Source: Lumbricus terrestris
Lineage: Eukaryota; Annelida; Clitellata; Crassiclitellata; Lumbricidae
Assembly: GCA_949752735.1 (NCBI GenBank)
Contig: OX457036.1
Location: 14,575,516-14,639,515 of the forward strand
Direction of reading: 5' to 3'
DNA length: 64,000 bases
Shown: in pieces, positions 10,531 to 21,276 of the stretch
Position numbering within the stretch: the stretch's first letter is position 1
Layout of the letters: every line of letters begins with the position of its first letter
Notes under the pieces: generated by a model
Databases searched by the model: none
What the model saw: only the letters and a program-made list of their open reading frames with translations
What the model was told of the DNA's origin: nothing
Position numbers and translations under genes: made by a program

Positions 10531-11358
10531 GGGGAACGGACATTAGCTCCCCGGACAAAATCCTCCCGGACATTAGCCCCCCGGACATTAGCCTTCGGAC
10601 ATTAGCCCTCCCGATTTATAACATTAGCCCCCCAGTCTATGATATCATTACCTAAAAATGATGCACAAACTGTATCAATAGGCCTAAGTTAAGCGAATAT
10701 CTATTCATAGCACATTAGTTTAACATTGTAAGAATATGCTAAGTTAATTGAAGGTTTATTATGCATATTATAAAACATTTAAAGGCACTAATTGTAGAAT
10801 GACGAGAACAACTCATTGTGTAAAGTCTCTCATAAATGTAAAAAATTTAAGTCCAAAGTTTTTGAAATCTAGATAAAAGTGTAATGCCTAGTGTTAGCAA
10901 CCCTTGGTAGCAGCCAAAACTGACACTAACAAGTAGGCATACTTACTGTATAGAATTCCCATTCGTTTATTTCTCTATTGTCTTGAATCTAATTTTGAAT
11001 TAAAATGACGCTAATAAGTCTACAAAGTTGAGACGTAGTCTAACTGACGTTAACAAACCTTTGTTTGACACTAAACAAATAGAATGTATAGGCCCTATAC
11101 GATTCCCATTCGTTTATTTCAAATCTAAGTCTATAAGCCTACTGACACAATTAGGAATTAAATGACACCAAGAACTTTCGTTTGAATGTGAATGCCAGTG
11201 ACAAGTCATCAGTTACGGCACTATTTTACGATTTGCACATAGGTGGGGGGGGTTTGTCCGAGGGGCTAATGTCCTACCCGAAATGGGGAGGGGGCTTTTG
11301 ACCGGGGAGCTAATGTCTGGGGGGCTTATGTCCGGGGGGGTGCTAATGTTCTACACCC
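10531..11358 (+). mobile_element. Foldback-like element H
   Basis: An 828-bp copy from GGGGAACGGACATTAGCTCC to TGCTAATGTTCTACACCC. The 8-bp duplication AGACAGGC lies at 10523-10530 and 11359-11366. The target is a TAGG/CAGG microsatellite, so the duplication alone is weaker evidence here than elsewhere, but both ends match the family. Confidence 0.8.
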
Positions 11359-11366
11359 AGACAGGC

Positions 11367-11571
11367 AGGCATTAATAGGTAGGTAGGTAGGTATGTATGT
11401 AGGTGGGTAGTTAGGTAGGTAGGTAGATAGGCAGGCAGGCAGGCATGCAGACAGACAGACAAGCAGGCAGGCAGGCAGACAGACAGACGGACAGACAGAT
11501 GGATGGATGGATGTATGGATGGACGGACGGACAGACAGACAGACAGACAGCCAGGTAGGTAGGTAGATAGA

Positions 11572-11628
<57 letters not shown>

Positions 11629-11640
11629 TGTCTATGATAT
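11367..11640. repeat. Compound GTAG/GACA/GATG microsatellite
   Basis: Continuous tetranucleotide repeat with phase and motif switches, ending in a clean (CAGA)n block at about 11590-11635. Confidence 0.9.
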
Positions 11641-11690
11641 ATGCTAAGACCTAAAATGATGTGGGAAAACACAAGAATATACATGTCTGT
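11641..11690 (+). repeat. Foldback interior fragment between inverted microsatellite arms
   Basis: TCTATGATATATGC and CCTAAAATGATG resemble the conserved inner-left segment of the foldback family (TCTATGATATCATTACC, CCTAAAAATGATGC). It lies between (CAGA)n on the left and (CTGT)n on the right. Confidence 0.45.
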
Positions 11691-11870
11691 CCGTCGTCTG
11701 CCTCTCTGCCTGCCTGCCTGTCTGTCTATCTGTATGTCTGTCCGTCTATCTGACTGTCTGTCTGTCTGTTTGCTTGCTTGTCCGTCCGTCCGACTGACAG
11801 TCTTCTTTCCCCCGCCTGTCTGGCTTTGTTTGTCTGTATGTCTCTCTCTTTCATTCTCTCCCCTCTCTCT
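11691..11870. repeat. CTGT/CTGC/CTCT-rich microsatellite
   Basis: Degenerate pyrimidine-rich tetranucleotide tract, opposite in sense to the preceding (CAGA)n block. Confidence 0.85.
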
Positions 11871-11879
11871 GCCTCCATA

Positions 11880-12475
11880 ATTGGTCAGGCAACGGAATTT
11901 GGGTTTGTTTATCTCCCCGCCTTGAATCATACAGACTACAGACGGACTGCATGCGGCGGCTGGGCTGGTCTGCTACTGCTTGGGCTCGCAGCGATGTAAC
12001 GGTCAGTCGCTGTGGTCACCACCTGTTCTCGGATCCGATTACAGATCGTAGCAAGTACCTCTGTCTTAATGCTGTGCTGTGTGTGTGTGTCTGTCTGTCT
12101 GTCTGTCTGTCTATCTGTTTCTATCTTCATTCTCATCCTTCTGCCTTACCATGGATTCAGCAAAGCACCTCGCTTTGCCTGGCTGGTTAACCCGGCGTCT
12201 TCGGCATAGGTCATTGACCTCAGATAACAGAGCTGCCCAGTTCGGTACACGCCCTTTGACGTTGGGAGGAATTGTGACGGGCCACATGCATATTGCACAC
12301 GGAGTGGGGTAGTTGACATGGTTTGCAGACACATGATTTGTATGGGGTTAAGAGAAGTATGAGAGGCAAAGCAGTCCTAAGTTAAAACTTTTACGTGACT
12401 GAAATTCTCTTCATCCTGTCAATGAATAATCTGGTAACTACAAATAGCCGACCGCTGTTTGATTGAGATATGGCA
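11880..12475. other. Mixed sequence with a dispersed repeat
   Basis: It contains a short (GTCT)n at about 12080-12115. A segment at 12240-12335 (GGGGTAGTTGACATGGTTTG, GCAGACACA) matches 19060-19090 (GGGGCAGCTGACATAGCTTG), so it is an old interspersed repeat. No gene is evident. Confidence 0.4.
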
Positions 12476-12651
12476 AACAACCTCCTGCTGCCCTGTAAAT
12501 ATCCCAAAATTTCTAATGCAGAAATTGAAATTCACGTTAAGAAGACATTGGGAAAGACAATAGGCCCTATACAGTATACATGTAATGTAAATCTTCGAGA
12601 ATTTCTCAGCGCCCACAAAAGCCACACCAGGGAGACCAGCACATTCACCGG

Positions 12652-12747
12652 CGCTTATATCAAATCAAGTCCGCAATAGCCAGAGCTGCCGTTTTCGTTC
12701 CGGTGCCAGGTCAAAATCCGGAGAGGACAAGCCAAGGAGACAGCATG
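12652..12747. repeat. Dispersed repeat, copy 1
   Basis: ATCAAATCAAGTCCGCAATA and GGAGACAGCATG blocks align over about 95 bp with 38036-38131 (AAAATCAAGTCCACAATGAC, GGAGACAGCATA). The family is unknown. Confidence 0.55.
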
Positions 12748-13024
12748 GTGCTACAGTTGTCGGTGATGGTGGTAGTTGGGTGATGGAACCTGATTGGAAT
12801 CTGGATAGGATAGTTTGAAGAGTTCGGTTTTCAGTCGTGAATGGAAAGCAGCAGAGGAGAGTGTAAGCGGAGGAGAGGTTGAATTTGGAGGGGAGATTGG
12901 AAAGATAGGATGATGAGAATACATGTAGGCCTAAGCCTACATCTTGATGATGCCTTCTATAGCATTGAATAGATTAATTGGATACATTTGAGTAGCCTTT
13001 ATGTTATGAAATATAAAACGGCGA

Positions 13025-13078
13025 GTTAATGTCCTACCCCGGGGGATAGGTTCCGGGTAGGGGTAATGTCAGTTTACC
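13025..13078 (-). repeat. Foldback-like end remnant
   Basis: GTTAATGTCCTACCCCGGGG followed by GTAATGTCAGTTTACC matches the left terminus of the family read in reverse (compare CTAATGTCCGTTTACC at the end of element B). A lone word TACCCCCCGGACAAAATC at 13741 may be another fragment. Confidence 0.5.
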
Positions 13079-14080
13079 TGTAATCAAATTACGGCCTATT
13101 TGCCAGAGCCGATTATGTATGTACCTAACAAACAATTTTAACATGATGTCACATCGATATATAATTTTTTTTTTATTAGGTAAATACGGAAATAACTTCC
13201 TCCATCTCCTACTCCTGTCCTCCTCCTCCTGACTAGAAGCAAACGATGGCAGCAAAACTAGTTTTTGTTTAGGCCTACATTTATGCCCTAAAATCTAATA
13301 AAAACCACCTAGGTGACAACACAGAGCTGACATATATAATAAGACCTATTTACACAACTGAACTGCTTTCTCACCAAATTATAATCAACAACACTACTGC
13401 TTGTAAAGTCTTGACAAAACATTTCTGAGCATTCTGCTGTAATATTCCACTCGAAAAGATACTTCTTAGTCACATGAGAATCATATAGGCCCTATATGAA
13501 GCACAATCATGACGTGGACATGATTATATACTACATCATAATTATCATGAACTTAGCTTGAATTTTAAGAAACACATTCCGCTCTCTTCGCCATGGAACA
13601 AATTGCTTGTTGTCCAGTATTCTTGATGTATCTGATGGTTGTTATGAGTCTTATGACATAATCCCAAAGGTCATTATCCAATCGAATATTATTTCGACGG
13701 ACAACAGTCCCGCCCCAGTCAAACTTTCCATTGGCATTATTACCCCCCGGACAAAATCAACCTAGATCAATTAGTCCATTTCTTGAATTTCTTCACATAA
13801 TTGATTATAATTATTATAATTGACTATAATTTCTTCACATAATTAATTATAATCATAATTTCTTCACAAAATGGTCCTGGTTTTGTTCGTTGTGTCAATT
13901 TTTTTTACTACAGTCATGGCAAAGACCTGTTACAATCTTTGAGATGTAAACAAGATGTGTGCGACAATCAGTTATTCAGTTATAACGCTAGGACATGCTA
14001 GCTATATAGGTCGATTAGGTCTACATCAAAAAGTTGTTAATGTCGCTTGCAACTTAAATTAGAGCCCCGTTCATGTCATT
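13079..14080. other. Unassigned AT-rich interval
   Basis: No gene is seen. It contains a small tandem repeat of TTCTTCACATAATTGATTAT type near 13788-13870. The remaining open frames are short and lack splice or domain signals. Confidence 0.4.
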
Positions 14081-14084
14081 GTTC

Positions 14085-14255
<171 letters not shown>

Positions 14256-14532
14256 ACGCCAACATCACCAACATCTTCACCATGGGAGGATCGGTTATTT
14301 CGACAGGCATTTTGGTTCAGTGACTAACACGCCAAATTAAAAAAATAGTTTTTTTTAATAATTTTATTAGTAGTCCTTCACTGAAGTCTCAATAATGCTA
14401 ATTTTTGGGCTATGGCTTAAAAAATTGAAAACATAAAATTGTTAAAACAAATTTATGGTGTCCCTAGAAATTTTGGTGACCTCTATAAATATGACGTCCA
14501 GGCAACTGCCTGCTTTGCATGTGCCTACAGCC

Positions 14533-14680
14533 GGGGAACGGACAGTAGCCTCCCTGGACATTATCCCCCGGACAAAAGCCCCCGGACATTATTCCCCCCG
14601 GGGTAGGGCATTATCCCCCCAGTCTATGCTATCATTACCTAAAAATGATGCACACAATGTAACAGTAGGCCTATGTTAAC
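14533..14680 (+). mobile_element. Foldback-like element J, left end only
   Basis: It begins GGGGAACGGACAGTAGCC and continues through the GTCTATGCTATCATTACC block and TAACAGTAGGCCTATG, then stops abruptly. There is no right end within the window, so the copy is truncated. Confidence 0.7.
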
Positions 14681-15235
14681 GAGACGAAATTTTCTCCCCT
14701 TTCTTGGAACGAATTTTTTTGTCTTCCCCTCGAATATTTCTGTATCCGCCCTTGGTCTAAACAAGCCCACAGCACTATAGGTTAGCTCTTTCTTTCAGGG
14801 GTTATAGACCAATTTTCCATTTTGTTGATAAGATTACATGATTATAACTATACATATATTTTAAATTTTGCTCACTATATACGACATTGGCCCGCTCATG
14901 CAGCCAACCGTCGCGAAGCGACGTCGGCGTTATGACATGACACACGACAAATACACGATGTCATCAATGATTAAAAAAAGACCTTTAGTTGTCACTGCAA
15001 GGGGACTTCGCAATGGCATTTTGTTTCTGATCTGACTTTGCAGGGTGTACGCCATCATCCTATTTTTATGCATAGGGGTACAATAAAAAAAAGTTTGAGA
15101 ACCGCTGATCTATAGGGATTCTATGCACTCTGTATATTAGTATTCCTTACAGACTGTTGATAACGATGTTTTTCTGGTGTCTTTGATATCATTGTGGTTT
15201 GAGTTGATATACTGCTGCACTAATATTTCTTGGTA
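14681..15235. other. Unassigned interval
   Basis: No gene or element recognised. Confidence 0.4.
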
Positions 15236-15251
15236 TTAATATTATAATTAC

Positions 15252-15300
<49 letters not shown>

Positions 15301-15376
15301 GTTATTATTATATTATTAATTTTTATTATTATCATAATTATTATTATTATTAATCATTATTTTATTGCTGTTGTTA

Positions 15377-15413
<37 letters not shown>

Positions 15414-15430
15414 AACTATTACTATTATTA

Positions 15431-15473
<43 letters not shown>

Positions 15474-15475
15474 GT
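15236..15475. repeat. (ATT)n microsatellite, interrupted
   Basis: Three long ATT runs separated by degenerate AT-rich sequence. Confidence 0.9.
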
Positions 15476-15994
15476 TCATATTATGTTTATCACTAGTCAT
15501 TTCATCAGTTATGTTCTAGTTAAGTGACATAATAGCATGCATGAAAATAGTCAAGGAAGAGGGGTCCGGGTAGTATAAGCTATTAGCTTTTCCGGACTCC
15601 TTTTGCAATGTATTTTATTGACTCATGTTTGTACCGTTTGACTTTTGTGAGCAAATAAACAAAATTAATTCAGTTTCGTTCACGAAATTAACACTGACCC
15701 AACTATGAATTCACTGATTCAAGTGCACATATAAATCCGTACACATTTGAACTAAAGAATCAGAAACCACCAATTCCCTTTATCCTTACAGCGTATTCAA
15801 ATGTTGCCACAGACCAAAATAGTAAGAATAAAAAAGGACAAGGGAGTAAAACTTCAGTAATACGGTGGGGTGCGTTCAGTGTTAATGTCAAATGGCCGGA
15901 TTGCTCCCTGGATTAGACCCTGGTAGAGTACTGTTACAGACTGTAAGACTTCAATTTCAGTAGCATTGTAGTCATTATAACAGTCAAGATAATG

Positions 15995-16208
15995 ATTGTA
16001 TATGAAGACTTATATAGCGCCGTGCAATAAGCTAATGTAGCCTAATGAAGAGGGGCTGTCGGCGGTGATAATTTATAGGCCTAATTATGTACTTTCTTTG
16101 ACTCTTGTTTTATCCTAATCATAAGCCTAGAGCCCTAGATGTTATCTTTGAACATTTTAATAGTCCATTCCGGGTGACTAGAGAGGGAGAGGAAAGAGAG
16201 AAAAGAAG

Positions 16209-16292
<84 letters not shown>

Positions 16293-16395
16293 CAGAGACG
16301 CAGAGACAGAGATGCCATGGCCGGCCAATGGATACACTTGGCAGCGTGCCTGTCAGAGTTCAGATGGGGGAGGGGGTGATTGACAGGTAAAAGAA
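15995..16395 (+). repeat. Dispersed repeat with internal (CAGA)n, copy 1
   Basis: Starts near ACTTATATAGCGCCGTG, contains TTTGAACATTTTAATAGTCC and ATTCCGGGTGACTAGAGAGG, then (CAGA)n at about 16206-16292, then CAATGGATACACTTGGCAGC. The same order recurs at 17690-18185, including the CAGA block in the same place. The microsatellite is therefore part of the repeat unit rather than an independent expansion. Confidence 0.75.
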
Positions 16396-16399
16396 TCAG

Positions 16400-17050
16400 G
16401 GTTAAGAAGGAAGGCGGTAGGAAATGAGGGTATTCGCTACCCGTGGGTCCGAAAAGCAATCCGCCCGGGGAGCTGTGGTAATTAGAGAGCAGGTCTCAAA
16501 CGGGGACTTTGCGCGATAACGGACCTTTAGCAATTCGATTAAGATCAAGCCGTATTATTGATCGCTAATTGCCTGTTTGAATAATTATTGGGTACCTAAT
16601 CAATACATGAAAGATCCAAAAGTGTTTCGGGTGCTCTGTAGGATTTAACGATTGCCCACGTGTCGAGAAAAGTTATAAGACTGCCGCTCATCTCAACACC
16701 GCTCGGCACCACAAGCTAGAAGACTAAACGGTTGTCAAGCTTTCCTTCCAGTAAATCTCACGAAAGCGCATAATGAAACTAACATTTCGTTTTAAACAAG
16801 TGCGACTGAAATGAATTTGAGAATGGTTCATGATATACATGCGGTGCAGTGTCACACATAATAGATCTTGATGGAAGTCTGTCCCAGCATGAAGGTCCAA
16901 TTCATGAGAAGACATGGTGAGCTCGCATCAGTGTACGAGAGCGCGAGACTATCAAGTTCCCACGTGTCATCATCGTGATCGTGATCATCACATCATTGTC
17001 ATTATGTGATTAACATGATACGGATTATCTGCATAATCATTATTATGATC
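16400..17050. other. Unassigned interval
   Basis: No gene recognised. A 63-codon open frame at 16724-16915 on the minus strand has no recognisable motif. Confidence 0.4.
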
Positions 17051-17054
17051 ATCC

Positions 17055-17660
<606 letters not shown>

Positions 17661-17689
17661 TCATCATATCAGTCATGTTCATGTAGGCT

Positions 17690-17865
17690 ATATGAACACT
17701 TATATAGCGCCTTGTATTTGTAATAAGCTGATATAGTGAAAAGGGTAGTTGGCGATGATAATTTATTGTATAACGGTTACTATGACTCTTAATACTAATC
17801 ATATGCCTAGATGGTAACTTTGAACATTTTAATAGTCCATTCCGGGTGACTAGAGAGGGAGAGGG

Positions 17866-17959
<94 letters not shown>

Positions 17960-18185
17960 GACATACAGGCAGGCAGGCAGACAGACCGGCAGACAGAGAG
18001 ACAGAGAGAGAGAAAAAGGCAGACTCACAGACAGGCAGACAGAGAGACAGGCAGGCAGACAGAGACAGAGAAAGATACAGAAAGACACAGAGACAGCGAT
18101 AGAGACAGAGAAGCTATGACCGGTCAATGGATGCACTAGTCTTGGCAGCGTGCCTCTCAGCGTTCAGAGGGAATGATTGTCAAGT
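17690..18185 (+). repeat. Dispersed repeat with internal (CAGA)n, copy 2
   Basis: Second copy of the 15995-16395 repeat. It shares CACTTATATAGCGCC, the TTTGAACATTTTAATAGTCC block, a larger (CAGA)n (about 17871-17960, then degenerate to 18090) and the tail CAATGGATGCACTAG then CTTGGCAGCGTGCCTCTCAG. Confidence 0.75.
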
Positions 18186-18189
18186 CAGA

Positions 18190-18570
18190 AGGTTGTCCAA
18201 AAGCATAGTCCGACGTGTCGAGTTCGGGTTTCAAAGAATCAGAGGTAGCAGAGTAGCTGCTAAGGTGGGTGGTATTTAGGTCGAGAGTTGGAAGACGGAA
18301 GATCAGGCGAGTGGGGGCAAGAGTGCCTAAAAGGTGGGACTTTATTTTTAAGTGGAAAGCCTGAGGAGTGATGGATAGAGGAACCTTAGAAAGGTGATGG
18401 TGGGTGACTGGAAAAGATGGAGGGGAAGGGGAAAAGAGTGGAAGTCAGGAGGCAGGTCGCTCCAAAGGCGTGGGGCAGATTTTGAAATGACTCATTTGAC
18501 ACCTCCATTTCCATCTCAGCCTCCTCTTCCTAATCGTCATCATTTTCAACATTATTCTCCTCCCCTTGTC
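18190..18570. other. Purine-rich unassigned sequence
   Basis: GGA/GGTG-rich sequence without tandem order. It may be the body of an old SINE or similar repeat, but nothing decisive is visible. Confidence 0.35.
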
Positions 18571-18571
18571 C

Positions 18572-18818
18572 CCAAGACATTACCCCCCAGGGTAGGATAT
18601 TATCTCCCGGTCTGTGATAGGTCACCTAAAAATGATGCAAGACAATATAAGAATAGGCTTATGTTAAGGGGAATATCCATACATTTAAACATCACAGCTG
18701 AAATTTGCTAGAATAGTTAAGGCCTATATTTGTATGTTATATATGAAAATTATCCATAAAAATCCATAAGAATAATGTTAGAGTGTATAGTCGTAGGCCT
18801 ATATAGGGGGATAATCAG
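18572..18818 (+). mobile_element. Fragment of foldback-like element (E subtype)
   Basis: From GACATTACCCCCCAGGGTAG through CGGTCTGTGATAGG, AATATAAGAATAGGC and GTCGTAGGCCTATATAGG, it follows the left half of element E at high similarity. Both ends of the element are missing. Confidence 0.7.
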
Positions 18819-19147
18819 GTCAAACTACACCAAGCGTAACTGCACTGACTGACCAGAGCACCGGCGCACCGCTGAGCCAGAAATCCAAGCAGCGTGGCTT
18901 CTTGATATAGCTGCAGCATATAGACATAAGAGGTATACGGGTGTAACTTGAGGCGGCTGATAGTTTATGCACATCTGCTACATCTGCAAGTGTGGCCAGT
19001 GCCCGCACCGTTGGAAGAAGGTGTGACAAGACTCAATACAATGGCCTGGTTGTATGACACGCTGGGATGGGGCAGCTGACATAGCTTGCGCACACAGAAA
19101 TTGCCAAAAATAGACCTAAATCTCAACTTATTAGTTGAGTCTTGTTA

Positions 19148-20560
19148 GTCCACGTTAGCTACATCGGTAAGAGAGCTGGCGGCCGCGTGTATGTGGAAGA
19201 GAGCGTGCGGGCCGCGGTTCGAATCCCAATGGTGGCTATTTCAGATATGTAAAATCTCGGGCCATAGCACGGTCCGTCCACGGGGACCTAAATGGCGTGG
19301 CGTCCATTCAAACGGTGGTGAAGGATCTCACCCTCTGGGTCGAGGCCATAGGGGAACGGACATTAGCCCTCCTGGACATTAACCCCTGGACATTATCCCC
19401 GGACATTATCCCCCCCCCCAGACATTATCCCCGGGGTAGGACATTATCCCCCCAGTCTATGATATCATTGCCTAAAAGTGATGCACAAAATGTAATTAAT
19501 GGGCCTATGTTAAATGAATATCTATACATTACACATTAGTTTAACATCCTGTAGGAATATGTTAAGTTAATTGAAGGTTCAATATGTATATTATAAAACA
19601 TTTTAACGTCTGAAACGACGCTAAGAAGACTACGAAGCTCACGGGCGTAGCCTAAATGACGTTTAACAAACCTTCGTTGTAGCCTTAACTGACACTAACA
19701 AGTAGGCCTACTTATTGTATACGATTCCCATTCGTTCATTTCTCTAATTTATTTAATCTAATTTTGAATGGAAACAACGCTAATAGCCTAAGTCTACGAA
19801 GCACATACGTAGTCTAACTGACGTTAACAAACCTTTATTGCACGACACTAAACAAATAGACTGTATGTATTCGTTCATTGCAAATCTAAGTCTAGGCCTG
19901 GGCCTATTGATACAACTAGGACCTAAATGACACTAAGTACTTTCGTTTGCATGTGAATGCCAGTGACAAGTCTTATCGGTTACGGCATTATTCTACGATC
20001 TGCACATAGGGGGACTTTGTCCGGGGGGCTAATGTCCTACGTAAAATCGGGGGGGGGGGGGGGGAATATGTCGGGGGCTAATGTCCGGAGGGGCTAATGT
20101 CGGGGGGATAATGTCCAGGGGGCTAATGTCCTACAACCGCTGAGACATAGCCTAACTGACGTCAACAAATCTTTGTTGTGAGACACTAAACAAATAGACT
20201 GTATAGGCCATAGGCCCTACATACGATTCCCATTGGTTCATTTCAAATCTAAGTCTAGGCCTAGGCCTATTGATACAATTAGGACCTAAATGACACTATA
20301 AGTACTTTCGTTTGCATGTGAATGCCAGTGACAAATCTTATCGGTTACGGCATTATTCTACGATTTGCACATAGGGGGGGACTTTGTCCGGGGGGCTAAT
20401 GTCCTACGCAAAATCGGGAGGGAATATGTCCGGGGGGTTAATGTCCGGGGGGGACAATGTCCGGGGGATAATGTCCAGGGGGGCTAATGTCCTACAACCG
20501 AGGCCATAAGACAGCCGCTATATAAAAATCCGATTACATTTACCTTTATTTTTTGTAGCA
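19148..20560 (+). repeat. tRNA-headed SINE split by element L
   Basis: Box A TAGCTACATCGGTAAGAG (19154-19171) and box B GGTTCGAATCC (19216-19226) form a tRNA-like head with a partly pairing acceptor (CCAC with GTGG). The SINE body runs to CGAGGCCATA at 19350 and resumes at 20500 as GAGGCCATAAGACAGCC with an AT-rich tail. The foldback insertion at 19351-20499 duplicated GAGGCCATA. Degenerate stems indicate a SINE rather than a tRNA gene. Confidence 0.65.
19351..20499 (+). mobile_element. Foldback-like element L with duplicated 3' half
   Basis: 1149 bp, flanked by the perfect 9-bp duplication GAGGCCATA (19342-19350 and 20500-20508). It contains one left end but two right ends: one terminates CTACAACC at 20131-20138, and then about 360 bp of the 3' half (from GCTGAGACATAGCC) repeats and ends CTACAACC at 20499. 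The internal duplication arose within an otherwise normal element. Confidence 0.8.
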
Positions 20561-20762
20561 ATCGTTACGTAACGGTATGGAGGATGGGTCATATATACAT
20601 ACATATTGCAGAAAAGGAAACCGACAGAGGAAGAGGGTGAAGAAGATGGATGAGCCCTGCTGCTTAGGGGGGGGGGATAGAAGCCCCTATAGGCCTATAG
20701 GATGGTGGGATGGACAGAGGGACGGAGGGAGGGAGGGAGCGATTTGCGGAGAACAGCCCGAA

Positions 20763-20815
20763 TCCTAAAAAACCCAAGCAACGCCGGGTACCCCAGCTAG
20801 TTGTACATAATTATA
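20763..20815 (-). repeat. Dispersed ACTAGCTG-CCGGCGTTGC repeat, copy 1
   Basis: Minus-strand ACTAGCTGGGGTACCCGGCG then TTGCTTGGG matches AACTAGCTGATCTACCCGGC then GTTGCCCGGG at 61348-61377. Similar sequences are common in animal genomes; the source element is not determined here. Confidence 0.5.
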
Positions 20816-20999
20816 GCGTGATTGACCAAGCAATTCCTGTGACTTGGAATGGGCTCACTTCTACTCTTCGTGAAAGGCTTGCTGGTTTCTCTCTCATTTC
20901 TCGCTAAATATCGAAACACTAAAATAAATGACTTCGACTAGCACGATAATATATAATCTTATACATTGTTTGACGAGTAGCAATAATGCATAAATACTA

Positions 21000-21270
21000 A
21001 TATGTACTTTAGCATCACTACCAACACACCCCACCACCACCACCATCAACACTACCACCACCAATACAATGGACATCATCGTGATAATAATCATCGTCAT
21101 TTTCCGCCGCCTCCACCTTCTCCTCCTCCTCTTCCTCCTTCTCATCATCCTCGTCTATGTTAAGACCATAATCATACTCATCATAAGCTTCACCATCCTG
21201 GTCGTTTGTCACCACCACCATCACCACCATAACTTCCATAACCACAATCACCACCAGCTATACCACCACC
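21000..21270. repeat. Degenerate CAC/ATC/CTC trinucleotide-rich tract
   Basis: Imperfect trinucleotide sequence leading into the satellite. Open frames here are compositional. Confidence 0.6.
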
Positions 21271-21276
21271 TTAAAA

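Noticed and set aside
19148..19236. A functional tRNA gene
   Set aside because: Boxes A and B are present, but the acceptor stem is only partly paired, the anticodon arm is not clear, and a SINE body follows.
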